A DNA stretch of 64,000 nucleotides, from the NCBI RefSeq assembly GCF_900141785.1, contig NZ_FQYP01000006.1, forward strand, positions 1 through 64,000, in the 5' to 3' direction. The position numbers and the translations under genes were made by a program. Numbering within the stretch: position 1 is the stretch's first letter; each line of letters begins with the position of its first letter. The notes beneath the pieces are model-generated. The model saw nothing but the letters and a program-made list of their open reading frames with translations, made no database searches and was not told where the DNA came from. Source of the stretch: Aquimarina spongiae. Its GTDB lineage: Bacteria; Bacteroidota; Bacteroidia; Flavobacteriales; Flavobacteriaceae. Shown one piece after another: positions 42,890-52,134 of this stretch.

Positions 42890-43456
42890 TTATGCTACTA
42901 AACTTCTGCAAAGTGACAGGCCAGTCTCGATAGGCCATTTGCTTTGATGTAGTTTACTTTCTGAAATTGCACTTTCGTACAACAAATAAATCTTTCTTGC
43001 TAATAGTTCTTCTTCTTCTTGATCAGTAGCTTGGCTCAGATTTTTATTGATTAAAGCTTTAATAAATTGGATAAATTCTTCTTTTTGTTTCTGAATTTCC
43101 TGTTGCACTCTTTCGCTTCCATGCGGGAGTTCTGCTATGGTGTTTAAACACCAACATCCATTAAAATCCTTCTGATCAAAGAATTTCTGTAGAAACCCAA
43201 ACAACGCATATAATTGATCTTTACCTTCTTCAGCTTGATTTACAAAATCTTTGATGTCTTTGGTAAAGGTGTTGTTCTTATATTGAAGATAGGCAAGGCA
43301 AATATCTTCTTTTGATGCAAAATGATTATACAAAGTAGCTTTGGCAATCCCTGCTTCTTTGATAATTTCATTGATTCCGGTTAGATTATATCCGTTACGG
43401 TAAAACAGATTGGATGCGGTTTCAATAATATGTTGCCTAATTAATGAATGTTTCAT
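42890..43456 (-). CDS. TetR-family transcriptional regulator
   Basis: I chose the ATG at 43456; the frame opens earlier at 43513 but those codons overlap the operator region. The N-terminal helix-turn-helix is IRQHIIETASNLFYRNGYNLTGINEIIKEAGIAKATLYNHFASKEDICLAYL, classic TetR. The C-terminal ligand domain has CWCLNTIAEL. Identical 14-bp palindromes lie just before its own start and before the SDR gene downstream, so autoregulation and control of the SDR-AhpD-like pair are likely. Confidence 0.93.
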   Translation of the reverse strand: MKHSLIRQHIIETASNLFYRNGYNLTGINEIIKEAGIAKATLYNHFASKEDICLAYLQYKNNTFTKDIKDFVNQAEEGKDQLYALFGFLQKFFDQKDFNGCWCLNTIAELPHGSERVQQEIQKQKEEFIQFIKALINKNLSQATDQEEEELLARKIYLLYESAISESKLHQSKWPIETGLSLCRSLVA

Positions 43457-43476
43457 GGTACAAACATAGATAAAAA

Positions 43477-43490
43477 ACAGACAAGTCTGT
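43477..43490. promoter_or_regulatory. TetR-type operator before tetR (autoregulatory)
   Basis: The same 14-bp palindrome ACAGACAAGTCTGT as at 42857, 20 bp before the chosen TetR start codon. Confidence 0.75.
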
Positions 43491-43537
43491 CTGTTTTTGT
43501 TTAATTTTAACATTTATGAGGCTCAAAAGAAGAAGAA

Positions 43538-44386
43538 TTAGAGTAGTTTTTTTCTAATTTTTTTCCATCGTAATGCACGGACAAACTTACCTTCGTTGGC
43601 AGATATGAGATAAGTTTTCTTTTCTTTTTTGGCTTTAAAAAAGCCCGTGATATAATCTTTGATAAGAATAGGTCGCTTTTTGAGCAATGCTAACTTTATT
43701 GAGGCAATTAGAGTAATCCAAAACCCATAGCGCATTCGGTAAAAAGCTTCCCCTTGTTTGTATTTTGCTTTGGGATTGTAGGTGTTTCCAGTCGGTTTCA
43801 GATGTTTCACCTCTAAGGATTCGTCGGTCTTGATTTTCCATTGATGATATTGTGCTAGCAACTCATCGATGGTATCCCATCCCATTGCGGTTTTTAATCC
43901 TCCAATATCTGTAAAACAGTCTTTTCTATAGGCTTTAAGCGCTCCACGAATATGATCTTTATTGGTTAAATTCTCTAGTACCCATTCTTCATTTTTCTCA
44001 ATAAAACAAAAACCTCCGACCATACCAATTCGTGAATTGGACTCGAAATGAGAGATCATTTTTTCTATATAGTTGTTGGGGAAAATCAAATCGGCATCAA
44101 ACTTACAGATGATATCGTAGTCCTGATCTAATGTTTCATATCCGTTATAAAAAGCATTGATGACTTTGCTACCTGGTAAATGAAGTTCTGAAGCCGAGGT
44201 TTTTATTTGTGTTATGAAGTTATATTTCTCCGTATAACTAGTAACGATGGTTTCAGTATTGTCATTAGAATTGTCATTTACCACAACGATTTTCTGGGGT
44301 AGTAACGTTTGGGAAACCAAAGAATCCAAAGTTTTGGCGATAAAGCGTTCTTCATTATGAGCAGGTATGACGATATAAACCTTCAA
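43538..44386 (-). CDS. Family 2 glycosyltransferase
   Basis: The GT-A fold starts with VYIVIPAHNEERFIAKTLDSLVSQTLLP, then VVNDNSNDNT, and the DxD-like FDADLIFP near residue 100; IGGLKTAMGWDTIDELL follows as the acceptor-side region. There are no membrane helices apart from a possible short C-terminal hydrophobic stretch (FWITLIASIKLALL). It sits downstream of a methyltransferase and a KAS III-like gene on the same strand, suggesting a shared pathway for a surface lipid or glycoconjugate. The product is unknown. Confidence 0.88.
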   Translation of the reverse strand: MKVYIVIPAHNEERFIAKTLDSLVSQTLLPQKIVVVNDNSNDNTETIVTSYTEKYNFITQIKTSASELHLPGSKVINAFYNGYETLDQDYDIICKFDADLIFPNNYIEKMISHFESNSRIGMVGGFCFIEKNEEWVLENLTNKDHIRGALKAYRKDCFTDIGGLKTAMGWDTIDELLAQYHQWKIKTDESLEVKHLKPTGNTYNPKAKYKQGEAFYRMRYGFWITLIASIKLALLKKRPILIKDYITGFFKAKKEKKTYLISANEGKFVRALRWKKIRKKLL

Positions 44387-44400
44387 ATTTTATTGATTTT

Positions 44401-44928
44401 TTAATCTGTTATTCTTTCTGCATAAACCATATAATAGCGTGGAGTAAAAAGTCGTAACAGAGGTCTGAATCCTATTTTTTTTACCGGATGTGTCCATTTT
44501 TCCCTTGCCATGATTTTCCAACCTGCTTTTTCTAATAACCAATCAAATTGCCAATCTTCAAATTCGTGATAGTGTCGGTCCCAGGGATCAGTCTTACTGC
44601 GGTATGCTGGAGAGAACCATAGTTTTAACGGGATAGAAGCAACTAATTTGTTAGCCTTTATATCTCGAAGCACATTAAAAGGCGCTATTAGATGTTCAAA
44701 AATTTCGAAAGCTGTTACCATATCAAAACCCTCATTTATAACTGCTGTTGTATCAAGATCCAGATCTTCGCCTGTGGTATTCGCAACAGTGTATCCTTCT
44801 TTTTCCATGAATTCGACAAAAGGATTTCGTACACCTAGATCCAGGACGTTGGAAGGGGCAGGGGTGTGATTCCGTAAGAATTCTAGCGTTTTTTGATAGC
44901 GTTTATGAGGAAAAGTTCCTTCGTACAT
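44401..44928 (-). CDS. Class I SAM-dependent methyltransferase
   Basis: I chose the ATG at 44928 (MYEGTFPHKRY); a TTG at 44964 would add 12 residues. The Rossmann motif is VLDLGVRNPFVEFME (the usual GxG is partly replaced), followed by DMVTAFEIFEHLIAPFNVLRDI, the post-motif of the Methyltransf_11/23 group. The C-terminal half (WFSPAYRSKTDPWDRHYHEFEDWQFDWLLEKAGWK) looks like a substrate-binding cap. It lies 14 bp before the glycosyltransferase gene. Confidence 0.82.
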   Translation of the reverse strand: MYEGTFPHKRYQKTLEFLRNHTPAPSNVLDLGVRNPFVEFMEKEGYTVANTTGEDLDLDTTAVINEGFDMVTAFEIFEHLIAPFNVLRDIKANKLVASIPLKLWFSPAYRSKTDPWDRHYHEFEDWQFDWLLEKAGWKIMAREKWTHPVKKIGFRPLLRLFTPRYYMVYAERITD

Positions 44929-45007
44929 AGTAATAAGTGCATTATTGCCTGTAAAAATAGACAATTACTAAGATTAGCTGCACTTGTTCTTATATTTTTA
45001 TCAATAT

Positions 45008-46066
45008 CTAATGCTGATATAGAAAGGCATTAATGTTCATTCCGGCACCAACACTGGCAAATAGTAAATAATCACCTTTGTTAATGGTTTGATCGTCAAT
45101 TTTATGGTTTAGAATAAGATCGTAGAGGGTAGGGATAGTGGCTACACTACTATTACCAAGTTTTTGAATACTCATCGGCATCACATTTTTAGGAACTTCT
45201 TTTCCATAAAGCTCATAAAACCGTTTTACAATGGCTTCGTCCATTTTTTCATTAGCTTGATGGATAAGTATTTTTTTGATATCACCAATACCAACATCCG
45301 TTTTATCCAAACAAGCTTTCATTGCTTTTGGAACATGATTTAGGGCAAATTCGTAGATCTTTCTACCGTACATTTTGATATATTTGTTGGAGTCGGTAGT
45401 ATTTTGATTATAGGTTTTTCCAAAAAATAGAAAGTTAGCTTCTTCCAAAGTATAGGATGCGCTTATCGAAGAAATTATTCCTCCTTTATCTTCGGAAATC
45501 TCAATTACGGAGGCTCCGGCACCATCAGAATAGATCATAGAATCCCGATCATGTGCATCGATTACTCGGGATAAAGTTTCTGCCCCAATGACGAGGCATT
45601 TTTTGGCCATTTTACTTTTTATAAACGACTGTGCTTGTATCACACCTTCTATCCAGCCAGGACAACCAAATAATAAATCATAGGCAACACAATAAGGGTT
45701 TTTGATTTGCAATTTGTGTTTTACTCTTGCTGCCAAACTAGGAACTGTATCGGCTTGTGAAGTATTTTTGTCTACATCACCAAAGTTATGAGCTACAATG
45801 ATATAGTCCAAAGTTTCAGGATCAACTTTTGCATCTTTTATGGCTGCTTTTGCGGATAGAAAGGCCAGATCAGAGGTATTTTGTTCTTGAGAAGCATATC
45901 TACGCTCTTCAATACCAGTGATTTTTTTGAATTTTTCAATGACCACTGAAGTTGGATGATGTATTTCGGTACCATCTGCGTTCAAAAACTGATGATTTAA
46001 AAAATCCTCGTTTTGCTCTATTAGTGCTGGTATGTAGCTTCCTGTGCCGGTTATCTTAATGTTCAT
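45008..46066 (-). CDS. 3-oxoacyl-ACP synthase III-family (KAS III/FabH-like) protein
   Basis: I chose the ATG at 46066 (MNIKITGTGSYIP), the usual KAS III start; the frame opens earlier at 46108. The catalytic triad appears as Cys135 in LLFGCPGW, His in HQANEKM and Asn in GNSSVATIP. Length 352 fits FabH-like condensing enzymes. It condenses an acyl-CoA starter with malonyl-ACP. It precedes the methyltransferase and glycosyltransferase genes by 79 bp, hinting at a dedicated lipid or pigment pathway rather than core fatty-acid synthesis. Confidence 0.88.
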   Translation of the reverse strand: MNIKITGTGSYIPALIEQNEDFLNHQFLNADGTEIHHPTSVVIEKFKKITGIEERRYASQEQNTSDLAFLSAKAAIKDAKVDPETLDYIIVAHNFGDVDKNTSQADTVPSLAARVKHKLQIKNPYCVAYDLLFGCPGWIEGVIQAQSFIKSKMAKKCLVIGAETLSRVIDAHDRDSMIYSDGAGASVIEISEDKGGIISSISASYTLEEANFLFFGKTYNQNTTDSNKYIKMYGRKIYEFALNHVPKAMKACLDKTDVGIGDIKKILIHQANEKMDEAIVKRFYELYGKEVPKNVMPMSIQKLGNSSVATIPTLYDLILNHKIDDQTINKGDYLLFASVGAGMNINAFLYQH

Positions 46067-46189
46067 CGTATTCCTTTTCCTATTGAAAGGATAAGATAGG
46101 TAATACAATCTTTTTTGCTATGCATGCATAATAAAAATTACGATGCCCAACCTTAGGTTTTTGTATGAAAACCTCTGATAATTTGCTTT

Positions 46190-46555
46190 TTACTGCATTT
46201 TTATGCGCATTACAGTAGCGATAGAAAGCGCTCTCGTTTTCATCAGGTTGGCAAGGTCTCCTTCGAAGTTTTGATCAATAGCTTTATTGAATAAAGCAAG
46301 CCAGGTTTGAAAATGAATTTCTTCAAACTTCTTTTTGACATTAAGATCTAAATGGATTTGCAGTACATTTTTTTGATAGCGCCCTTTTCTAAACAACTGT
46401 TGTTCCCAAAAATCTGTAATTTCTGGTAAATGTTCTTCAAGATGTAGACGGGCAATTTTGGTAAAGAAATCTCCGATTATAGGATCAACAAGTGCTTCGG
46501 TATAGAAAGTTTGCATTATGTGCTCAATATCTTGTCTTGAAGAAATGTCTTTCAT
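46190..46555 (-). CDS. Group III truncated hemoglobin
   Basis: I chose the ATG at 46555 (MKDISSRQDIEHIM). The globin fold is short (121 residues). DIEHIMQTFYTEALVDPIIGDFFTKI and ITDFWEQQLFRKGRYQKN match the group III family, as does HFQTWLALFNKAIDQNFEG; the proximal histidine is likely in LQIHLDL. Group III globins bind O2 or NO in the cytoplasm. It lies between gcvP and the KAS III gene, downstream of a strong gcvP terminator, so it is probably a separate unit. Confidence 0.88.
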   Translation of the reverse strand: MKDISSRQDIEHIMQTFYTEALVDPIIGDFFTKIARLHLEEHLPEITDFWEQQLFRKGRYQKNVLQIHLDLNVKKKFEEIHFQTWLALFNKAIDQNFEGDLANLMKTRALSIATVMRIKMQ

Positions 46556-46566
46556 TATGTTTGTAT

Positions 46567-46596
46567 TAAAAAAAAGAGGCAACTTTTTGTTGCCTC
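46567..46596 (-). terminator. gcvP terminator
   Basis: On the minus strand GAGGCAAC and GTTGCCTC (46576-46583 / 46589-46596) form an 8-bp stem with a 5-nt loop, followed by nine T (46567-46575). It is 22 bp past the gcvP stop. Confidence 0.88.
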
Positions 46597-46618
46597 CTTT
46601 TACTATCTAAACTTTTAA

Positions 46619-49471
46619 TTAAGCTTCTGCTTCCATATATTCTTCGATAGGAGTGCAGGTACAAATAAGGTTACGATCTCCGTATGCATCATCTACTCTT
46701 CGAACCGTTGGCCAGAATTTATTATCCGCAACATAAGATAGGGGATAAGCCGCTTGCTCTCTGGTATAGGGGAAATCCCATTGATCTGAAGTGAGCATTC
46801 TCATAGTGTGAGGCGCATTTTTCATCACATTGTTAGGATTGTCTTTACTGGCTTCAGCGATCTCTTGACGTATAGATATCATAGCATCGCAGAAACGATC
46901 TAGTTCTGCTTTACTTTCACTTTCTGTAGGCTCGATCATTATCGTTCCAGCTACAGGGAAGGATACTGTTGGAGCATGAAATCCATAATCCATCAATCGT
47001 TTTGCGATATCAGTAACTTCTATTCCATTTGCTTTAAAAGGCCTGCAGTCCACAATCATTTCGTGTGCAGCTCTTCCTCGCTCACCAGTGTATAATACAT
47101 CATAATGTCCGTCTAAACGTTCCTTGATATAGTTGGCGTTCAGAATAGCATACTCTGTAGCTTCTTTTAATCCTTTGGCTCCAAGCATGGTAATGTATCC
47201 GTAAGAAATCAAACAAGCCAATGCAGAACCCCATGGAGCACTAGATATAGCCGTTATTGCTTCTTCTCCTCCCGTTGGGATAATAGGATTACTAGGAAGG
47301 AATGGTGCCAGTTGTTTTGCAACACAAATTGGACCTACTCCAGGGCCACCTCCTCCATGAGGAATAGCAAATGTTTTATGTAAATTAAGGTGACAAACAT
47401 CGGCTCCAATAGCTCCAGGATTGGTTAGCCCTACCTGTGCATTCATATTGGCTCCATCCATATATACTTGTCCACCATTATCATGAATGATTTTGGTAAT
47501 TTCTTTAATTGCTGATTCGTATACTCCATGAGTAGAAGGATACGTAACCATAAGTGCAGCTAAGTTGTCCTTATACTGAAGCGCTTTTTCTCTTAAATCA
47601 TCAACATCGATATTTCCTTCTTCGGTAGCTTTGGTAACCACTACTTTCATTCCGGCCATTACAGCAGATGCAGGGTTTGTTCCATGAGCTGATGAAGGAA
47701 TCAAACAAATGTTTCTGTGATGATCGTTACGAGATTCGTGATAGGCTCTTATCACCATTAGACCAGCAAACTCTCCTTGAGCACCAGAGTTAGGTTGCAA
47801 CGAAGTAGCAGCAAAACCTGTGATCTCGTTAAGTTGATCTTCCAGCTTTTTAAGAACGATCTGATAACCTTCGGCCTGATTCAACGGAGCAAATGGGTGA
47901 ATGTTCCCCCATTGCGGATTACTCAACGGCAACATTTCTGAAGCTGCGTTAAGTTTCATTGTACAAGAGCCTAGAGGAATCATAGAGTGATTCAAAGAAA
48001 GATCTTTACGCTCTAACTTTTTGATATAACGCATCAACTCGGTTTCAGAGTGGTACGTATTAAATACTTCATTGGTCAAAAACTCAGTATCTCTCTTAAT
48101 AGTTACATCAAAACCAGTTGTAACATATTCATCTATAGCAATCGTTGCTGTACCTTTTGCTTTAGCAAAGATGGCAATGATGGTATTAATGTCTTTTGCT
48201 GTGGTAGCTTCGTTGATTGAAATTGAAACCGTATTCGCATCAGGATAATAAAAGTTTACTTCATGCTCCTCGGCGATTTGCTGAATTTCTTTTGCATCAG
48301 CAGCAATACGGATAGTATCAAAATAGGCAGTATTAAGCTGTTGATACCCTAATTTTTCTACTGCAACACTCAATTGAGTAGTTAGAGTGTTTACTTTGTT
48401 TGCAATATATGTTAATCCTTCTGGACCATGATACACCGCGTACATACCAGCCATAACAGCCAGGAGTACCTGGGCTGTGCAAATATTAGATGTGGCTTTA
48501 TCGCGTTTGATATGTTGTTCTCTGGTTTGCAACGCCATTCTTAGCGCTCGGTTGCCATCGGTATCTTGAGTGACTCCGATGATACGTCCAGGGATGTTTC
48601 TTTTAAATTCTTCTTTTGTAGCAAAGTATGCTGCGTGTGGTCCTCCGTATCCTAAAGGAATACCGAAACGTTGTGTAGTTCCTACTACCACATCTGCACC
48701 GATACTTCCAGGAGATTTTAGCATTACCAGACTTAGAATATCAGCTGCAACTGCTACTTTTATTTCAGATTGATGTGCTTTTTCTATAAAGCCGGCATAA
48801 TCATATACCTGTCCCGATTTACCAGGATATTGTAGAATAGCACCGTAAAAATCTTCAGAGAAATCAAATTGCTGGTGATCACCTATTACCAACTCGATAC
48901 CTAATGGAATTGCTCGGGTCTTTAATAGGGAAAGCGTCTGAGGTAGAATTTCTTCGGAAACAAAAAACTTATTGGTTCCATTTTTTTTCTGGGCTCTAGA
49001 ACGTACCGCAAAAAGCATTGTCATCGATTCTGCCGCCGCTGTACTCTCATCCAGCAGAGATGCATTAGCCAATTCCATACCTGTAAGATCACAGATCATG
49101 GTTTGGTAATTCAATAACGCTTCTAATCTTCCTTGAGCGATTTCGGCCTGATAAGGAGTATAAGCGGTGTACCATCCCGGATTTTCGAGAATATTACGCT
49201 GAATAACAGCTGGTAAACAAGCTTCGTGATATCCTAAACCGATATAGGATTTAAAAACTTTATTTTTTGAGGATAATTTCTGTATGTGAGCAGAATATTC
49301 CTGTTCACTCATCGCAGCATCCAGATTCAATGGATTTTTTAAAAGAATATCATCAGGAACAGTTTCATATACCAGTTGCTCCATCGAATCAGCTTTGATA
49401 GTGTTTAACATGCTGTCCAGATCCTTCTCTGAAGGGCCTATATGACGCAGTTTAAATGAGTCAGTTTTCAT
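46619..49471 (-). CDS. gcvP: Glycine dehydrogenase (decarboxylating), P-protein
   Basis: The fused P-protein of 950 residues carries both halves, as in the homodimeric type. The N-terminal half has [13 protein letters not shown] and [36 protein letters not shown]. The C-terminal half has [12 protein letters not shown] and the PLP-lysine segment [19 protein letters not shown]. It decarboxylates glycine and passes aminomethyl to the H-protein lipoyl arm. Other gcv genes are not adjacent. It is divergent from the membrane protein at 49608. Confidence 0.97.
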   Translation of the reverse strand: MKTDSFKLRHIGPSEKDLDSMLNTIKADSMEQLVYETVPDDILLKNPLNLDAAMSEQEYSAHIQKLSSKNKVFKSYIGLGYHEACLPAVIQRNILENPGWYTAYTPYQAEIAQGRLEALLNYQTMICDLTGMELANASLLDESTAAAESMTMLFAVRSRAQKKNGTNKFFVSEEILPQTLSLLKTRAIPLGIELVIGDHQQFDFSEDFYGAILQYPGKSGQVYDYAGFIEKAHQSEIKVAVAADILSLVMLKSPGSIGADVVVGTTQRFGIPLGYGGPHAAYFATKEEFKRNIPGRIIGVTQDTDGNRALRMALQTREQHIKRDKATSNICTAQVLLAVMAGMYAVYHGPEGLTYIANKVNTLTTQLSVAVEKLGYQQLNTAYFDTIRIAADAKEIQQIAEEHEVNFYYPDANTVSISINEATTAKDINTIIAIFAKAKGTATIAIDEYVTTGFDVTIKRDTEFLTNEVFNTYHSETELMRYIKKLERKDLSLNHSMIPLGSCTMKLNAASEMLPLSNPQWGNIHPFAPLNQAEGYQIVLKKLEDQLNEITGFAATSLQPNSGAQGEFAGLMVIRAYHESRNDHHRNICLIPSSAHGTNPASAVMAGMKVVVTKATEEGNIDVDDLREKALQYKDNLAALMVTYPSTHGVYESAIKEITKIIHDNGGQVYMDGANMNAQVGLTNPGAIGADVCHLNLHKTFAIPHGGGGPGVGPICVAKQLAPFLPSNPIIPTGGEEAITAISSAPWGSALACLISYGYITMLGAKGLKEATEYAILNANYIKERLDGHYDVLYTGERGRAAHEMIVDCRPFKANGIEVTDIAKRLMDYGFHAPTVSFPVAGTIMIEPTESESKAELDRFCDAMISIRQEIAEASKDNPNNVMKNAPHTMRMLTSDQWDFPYTREQAAYPLSYVADNKFWPTVRRVDDAYGDRNLICTCTPIEEYMEAEA

Positions 49472-49607
49472 AGCTAAAAAAACAGTTGAGATTCAGACGG
49501 CAAAAGTACATATTTAATTGCTAAAAATTTCACAATTAATTAACTCGACCGTGCCAAGTTTTTAACCATTTTCGAGTGTTATTAACAGATTACCCTAAAT
49601 TTACAGT

Positions 49608-50435
49608 GTGAAAACCTTAAAAAGCCTATTTCAATTTTATATAAACGGTAGTATTCATGTTGCATTAGCTATTTGTGCTTTGGTACAAATTACCTTTATA
49701 AAGCTCGGTGTTTCAGAACGCTATGCTTTTCTTCTTTTTAGTTTTTTTGGAGCTATAGCAGCCTACAATTTTGTGAAATACTCCAAGGTTTCCAAATTGT
49801 ATCATAGACGATTAAATAAATCTATGAAGGGTATTCAGATACTTACCTGGGGGGCACTTTTGGTATTTTTATATCTCGCTTTTGATGTTTCTAGAGATAC
49901 TTTATTGTATATGATTCCCTTTATTTTGTTGACAGTCCTTTATACGGTTCCAGTTTTTCCAAATAAAAAGAACTTGAGGAGCGTAGCGGGAATCAAAATT
50001 TTTATTATTGCTATCGTTTGGGCTGGGATTACAGTTTTGGTTCCTCTAACTTACGCCGAGGAGGCTGTAAGTTTTGATATGTCCATAGAAATGATACAGC
50101 GCTTTTTGTTTATCGTAGTGATGATGCTCCCTTTTGAGATAAGGGACTTGGCATACGATGATGAGAAGCTGGTAACCGTGCCTCAAAAAATTGGAATCAC
50201 CAAGACTAAGGTATTCGGAAGTGCCTTGTTGGTGTTGTTTTTGTTATTAACTGCTGTTAAGGATGAGTTGTCTCCAATAGAAATCTTAAGTACCATTTTG
50301 GTGACTACCATTAGTTTATTGTTTCTTTGGGGGACCGATAAGAAACAATCAGAATATTACTGCTCTTTTTGGGTAGAAAGTGTTCCTGTAATGTGGTTAC
50401 TTATTGTGCTAATACTAAAAGAACTATTTGCTTAA
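49608..50435 (+). CDS. UbiA-like polytopic membrane protein
   Basis: It has about seven to eight membrane helices in 275 residues. YNFVKYSKV and LPFEIRDLAYDDEKLVTVPQKIG resemble the two aspartate-rich regions of UbiA prenyltransferases in place, but the first is reduced to N-F-V-K-Y and lacks the NDxxD signature, so prenyl-transfer activity is doubtful. The start is a GTG. It is divergent from gcvP and convergent with the small gene at 50424 (overlap 12 bp). Confidence 0.65.
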   Translation: MKTLKSLFQFYINGSIHVALAICALVQITFIKLGVSERYAFLLFSFFGAIAAYNFVKYSKVSKLYHRRLNKSMKGIQILTWGALLVFLYLAFDVSRDTLLYMIPFILLTVLYTVPVFPNKKNLRSVAGIKIFIIAIVWAGITVLVPLTYAEEAVSFDMSIEMIQRFLFIVVMMLPFEIRDLAYDDEKLVTVPQKIGITKTKVFGSALLVLFLLLTAVKDELSPIEILSTILVTTISLLFLWGTDKKQSEYYCSFWVESVPVMWLLIVLILKELFA

Positions 50436-50684
50436 CTCTTTTTCCAGAAGCTTTTTCATTTCTTCTTTTTGAGAAGAGCTTATAGTTTGTATTTCAGCTT
50501 TTTTCATTGTTTTGGTAAGCTTACCATTCCTTTTGGAATACGCTCTGGTTACCTTGCAATATATCAAACGTATGTTTAGTTTGATAACTTCCATGAACGA
50601 AGCCTCTCCATACTGATTTTTGTCACAGATATGTTTTGCTTCCTCACAGGATACAAATAGTCTATTTGATGTAGAAGTGCTCAT
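50424..50684 (-). CDS. Small anti-sigma-like protein, degenerate paralogue
   Basis: This 86-residue soluble protein is a paralogue of the one at 50761. They share FVSCEEAKHICDKNQYGEASF and LIYCK..RAYSKRNGKL. In the sister protein the HxxxCxxC pattern is intact (HLIYCRAC); here the His is replaced by Arg and the second Cys by Thr (RLIYCKVT). It therefore probably cannot bind zinc in the same way. It lies last in a sigma factor operon, overlapping the convergent membrane gene by 12 bp. In some genomes similar proteins carry a misleading glycine dehydrogenase label, probably from the nearby gcvP. Confidence 0.7.
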   Translation of the reverse strand: MSTSTSNRLFVSCEEAKHICDKNQYGEASFMEVIKLNIRLIYCKVTRAYSKRNGKLTKTMKKAEIQTISSSQKEEMKKLLEKELSK

Positions 50685-50760
50685 TACAATTTTTGTTCTT
50701 TTTTTATTTTAGGGGGCGTTTGTTATATAAAATTTACATTCTTTCTGGGGGGAAAGAATC

Positions 50761-51015
50761 TTATTCACTCATTTTTTGTTTTAGTCGTTCTTTCATAGCA
50801 TTCTTTACATTTTGTTCCATGCTAATTACTTTAGGGTCTTTGACCAGCTTACTTAATTTATTATTGTTTGCAGAATACTTTCTACAGGCTCTACAATATA
50901 TAAGATGTAAACTCAGCCTTATTTTTTCCCATAAAGAGGCTTCTTTGTACTGATTTTTGTCACAAAAATGATTTGCGTCAGAACAGCTTACAAAAATTTT
51001 GTTTCCCTTTTTCAT
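50761..51015 (-). CDS. Small putative zinc-binding anti-sigma factor
   Basis: The start ATG is at 51015, 5 bp after the sigma factor stop; a TTG at 51030 would overlap that gene. The 84 residues contain VSCSDANHFCDKNQYKEAS and HLIYCRACRKYS, whose HxxxCxxC is the zinc-finger pattern of ZAS anti-sigma proteins. No membrane segment is present. Its place directly behind the ECF sigma gene is the standard one for a cognate anti-sigma factor. Zinc binding and target are inference. Confidence 0.75.
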   Translation of the reverse strand: MKKGNKIFVSCSDANHFCDKNQYKEASLWEKIRLSLHLIYCRACRKYSANNNKLSKLVKDPKVISMEQNVKNAMKERLKQKMSE

Positions 51016-51020
51016 TTTAC

Positions 51021-51575
51021 TTAAAACCAATCTTTTTCAAGGCATTCAGCCATGGCGGTACGAGCACGATGGATGATTACCCACAGGTTAGACGCGGTTA
51101 TATCAAATTCATTACAAATGGCTTCTGTATCGAAACCCTGTATCGTTTTCATTTTGAAAATGGAAGCTTGCTTTTCAGGTAATTTTCCTAAGCAATTATG
51201 GATTGCCATCCCTAATTCTTCATTCTCAATATCACCTTCTGCATTTTTGTCAAAAGGATCAGCGACACGTTCTTCCAACCAATCACCTTCGGTTTCACTA
51301 TCTCCGGTATAGTTTATTCTTACCTCTGCCTTACCTTTATTGCTATTAATCTTTCTATAATGATCAATAATTTTTCTTTTCAGTATCGATATCAGCCAGG
51401 TGCGCTCACTAGCTTCACCTTTGAAGTTTTTCATTGATTTCAGGCCTGCAAAAAAAGTCTCTTGAACCAAATCCTGCGCTATTTCCTTGTCATCAACTCT
51501 TACGATGGTGTAGTTAAACAGATAATCACTGTATTTATCAACCCATGTAGTGGGGTCTATGGCGTTTGTTGACAT
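51021..51575 (-). CDS. ECF-family RNA polymerase sigma factor
   Basis: I chose the ATG at 51575; the frame also opens at a TTG at 51602. Region 2 is YLFNYTIVRVDDKEIAQDLVQETFFAGLKSMKNFKGEASERTWLISILKRKIIDHYRK and region 4 is KLPEKQASIFKMKTIQGFDTEAICNEFDITASNLWVIIHRARTAMAECLEK. It lacks regions 1 and 3, as ECF factors do. Two small zinc-finger-like proteins follow on the same strand and may act as anti-sigma factors. It probably controls its own operon and an unknown stress regulon. Confidence 0.94.
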   Translation of the reverse strand: MSTNAIDPTTWVDKYSDYLFNYTIVRVDDKEIAQDLVQETFFAGLKSMKNFKGEASERTWLISILKRKIIDHYRKINSNKGKAEVRINYTGDSETEGDWLEERVADPFDKNAEGDIENEELGMAIHNCLGKLPEKQASIFKMKTIQGFDTEAICNEFDITASNLWVIIHRARTAMAECLEKDWF

Positions 51576-51650
51576 GATCGTATCTATTGTTGTATTCACC
51601 AAAAATAGGATAAAAAGTTGAATATTAATATATGCTTTAAAGAATGTGTA

Positions 51651-52130
51651 TTAAGTAGTTGTTTTTATTTCAACCTTACAGTTTGTTTCTAAATAAAATT
51701 TTAGAGATTGATTGCGTTTTTTTAAGAACCTAGTTAGGTGTTTTTTTAATAAAAAATAATCGAAAATACGTCCTATTGGACCATAGGGAACATCATATTC
51801 TACAATGTCGGTCATAAGAGTACCATTTGTTACTTCTTTAAAAATGTGTAGATGTTTAAAATGTATAAACTTTCCCTGCACCATTTCATCTGTAAATGAA
51901 TATGGATAATTGAATTGAGAAATGGCACTTTGATGATGTATATAAAATCCAAAATGTTTTCCACGCCAGGTTACGGTTTCATTCAATTGTATTAATCCAG
52001 AAGTCCTTCCTGCGATAGCTTTTTCATTTGTTTGTTTTGCTGAAAGCATGTGAAAATCAATATTTCTCGACAGATCAAAAACCTGGTTGATGGGCGAATG
52101 GATCAAAGTTTTGAATTGTAGTTTGGTCAT
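51651..52130 (-). CDS. SRPBCC-family (START-like) protein
   Basis: 159 residues, KTLIHSPINQVFDLSRNIDFH at the start and ETVTWRGKHFGFYIHHQSAIS in the middle, fit the polyketide-cyclase/START-like ligand-binding fold. It is the last gene of a five-gene minus-strand operon whose first promoter carries a GbsR-type operator. Its start lies 4 bp after the methyltransferase stop. The ligand is unknown. Confidence 0.78.
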   Translation of the reverse strand: MTKLQFKTLIHSPINQVFDLSRNIDFHMLSAKQTNEKAIAGRTSGLIQLNETVTWRGKHFGFYIHHQSAISQFNYPYSFTDEMVQGKFIHFKHLHIFKEVTNGTLMTDIVEYDVPYGPIGRIFDYFLLKKHLTRFLKKRNQSLKFYLETNCKVEIKTTT

Positions 52131-52134
52131 CTTG

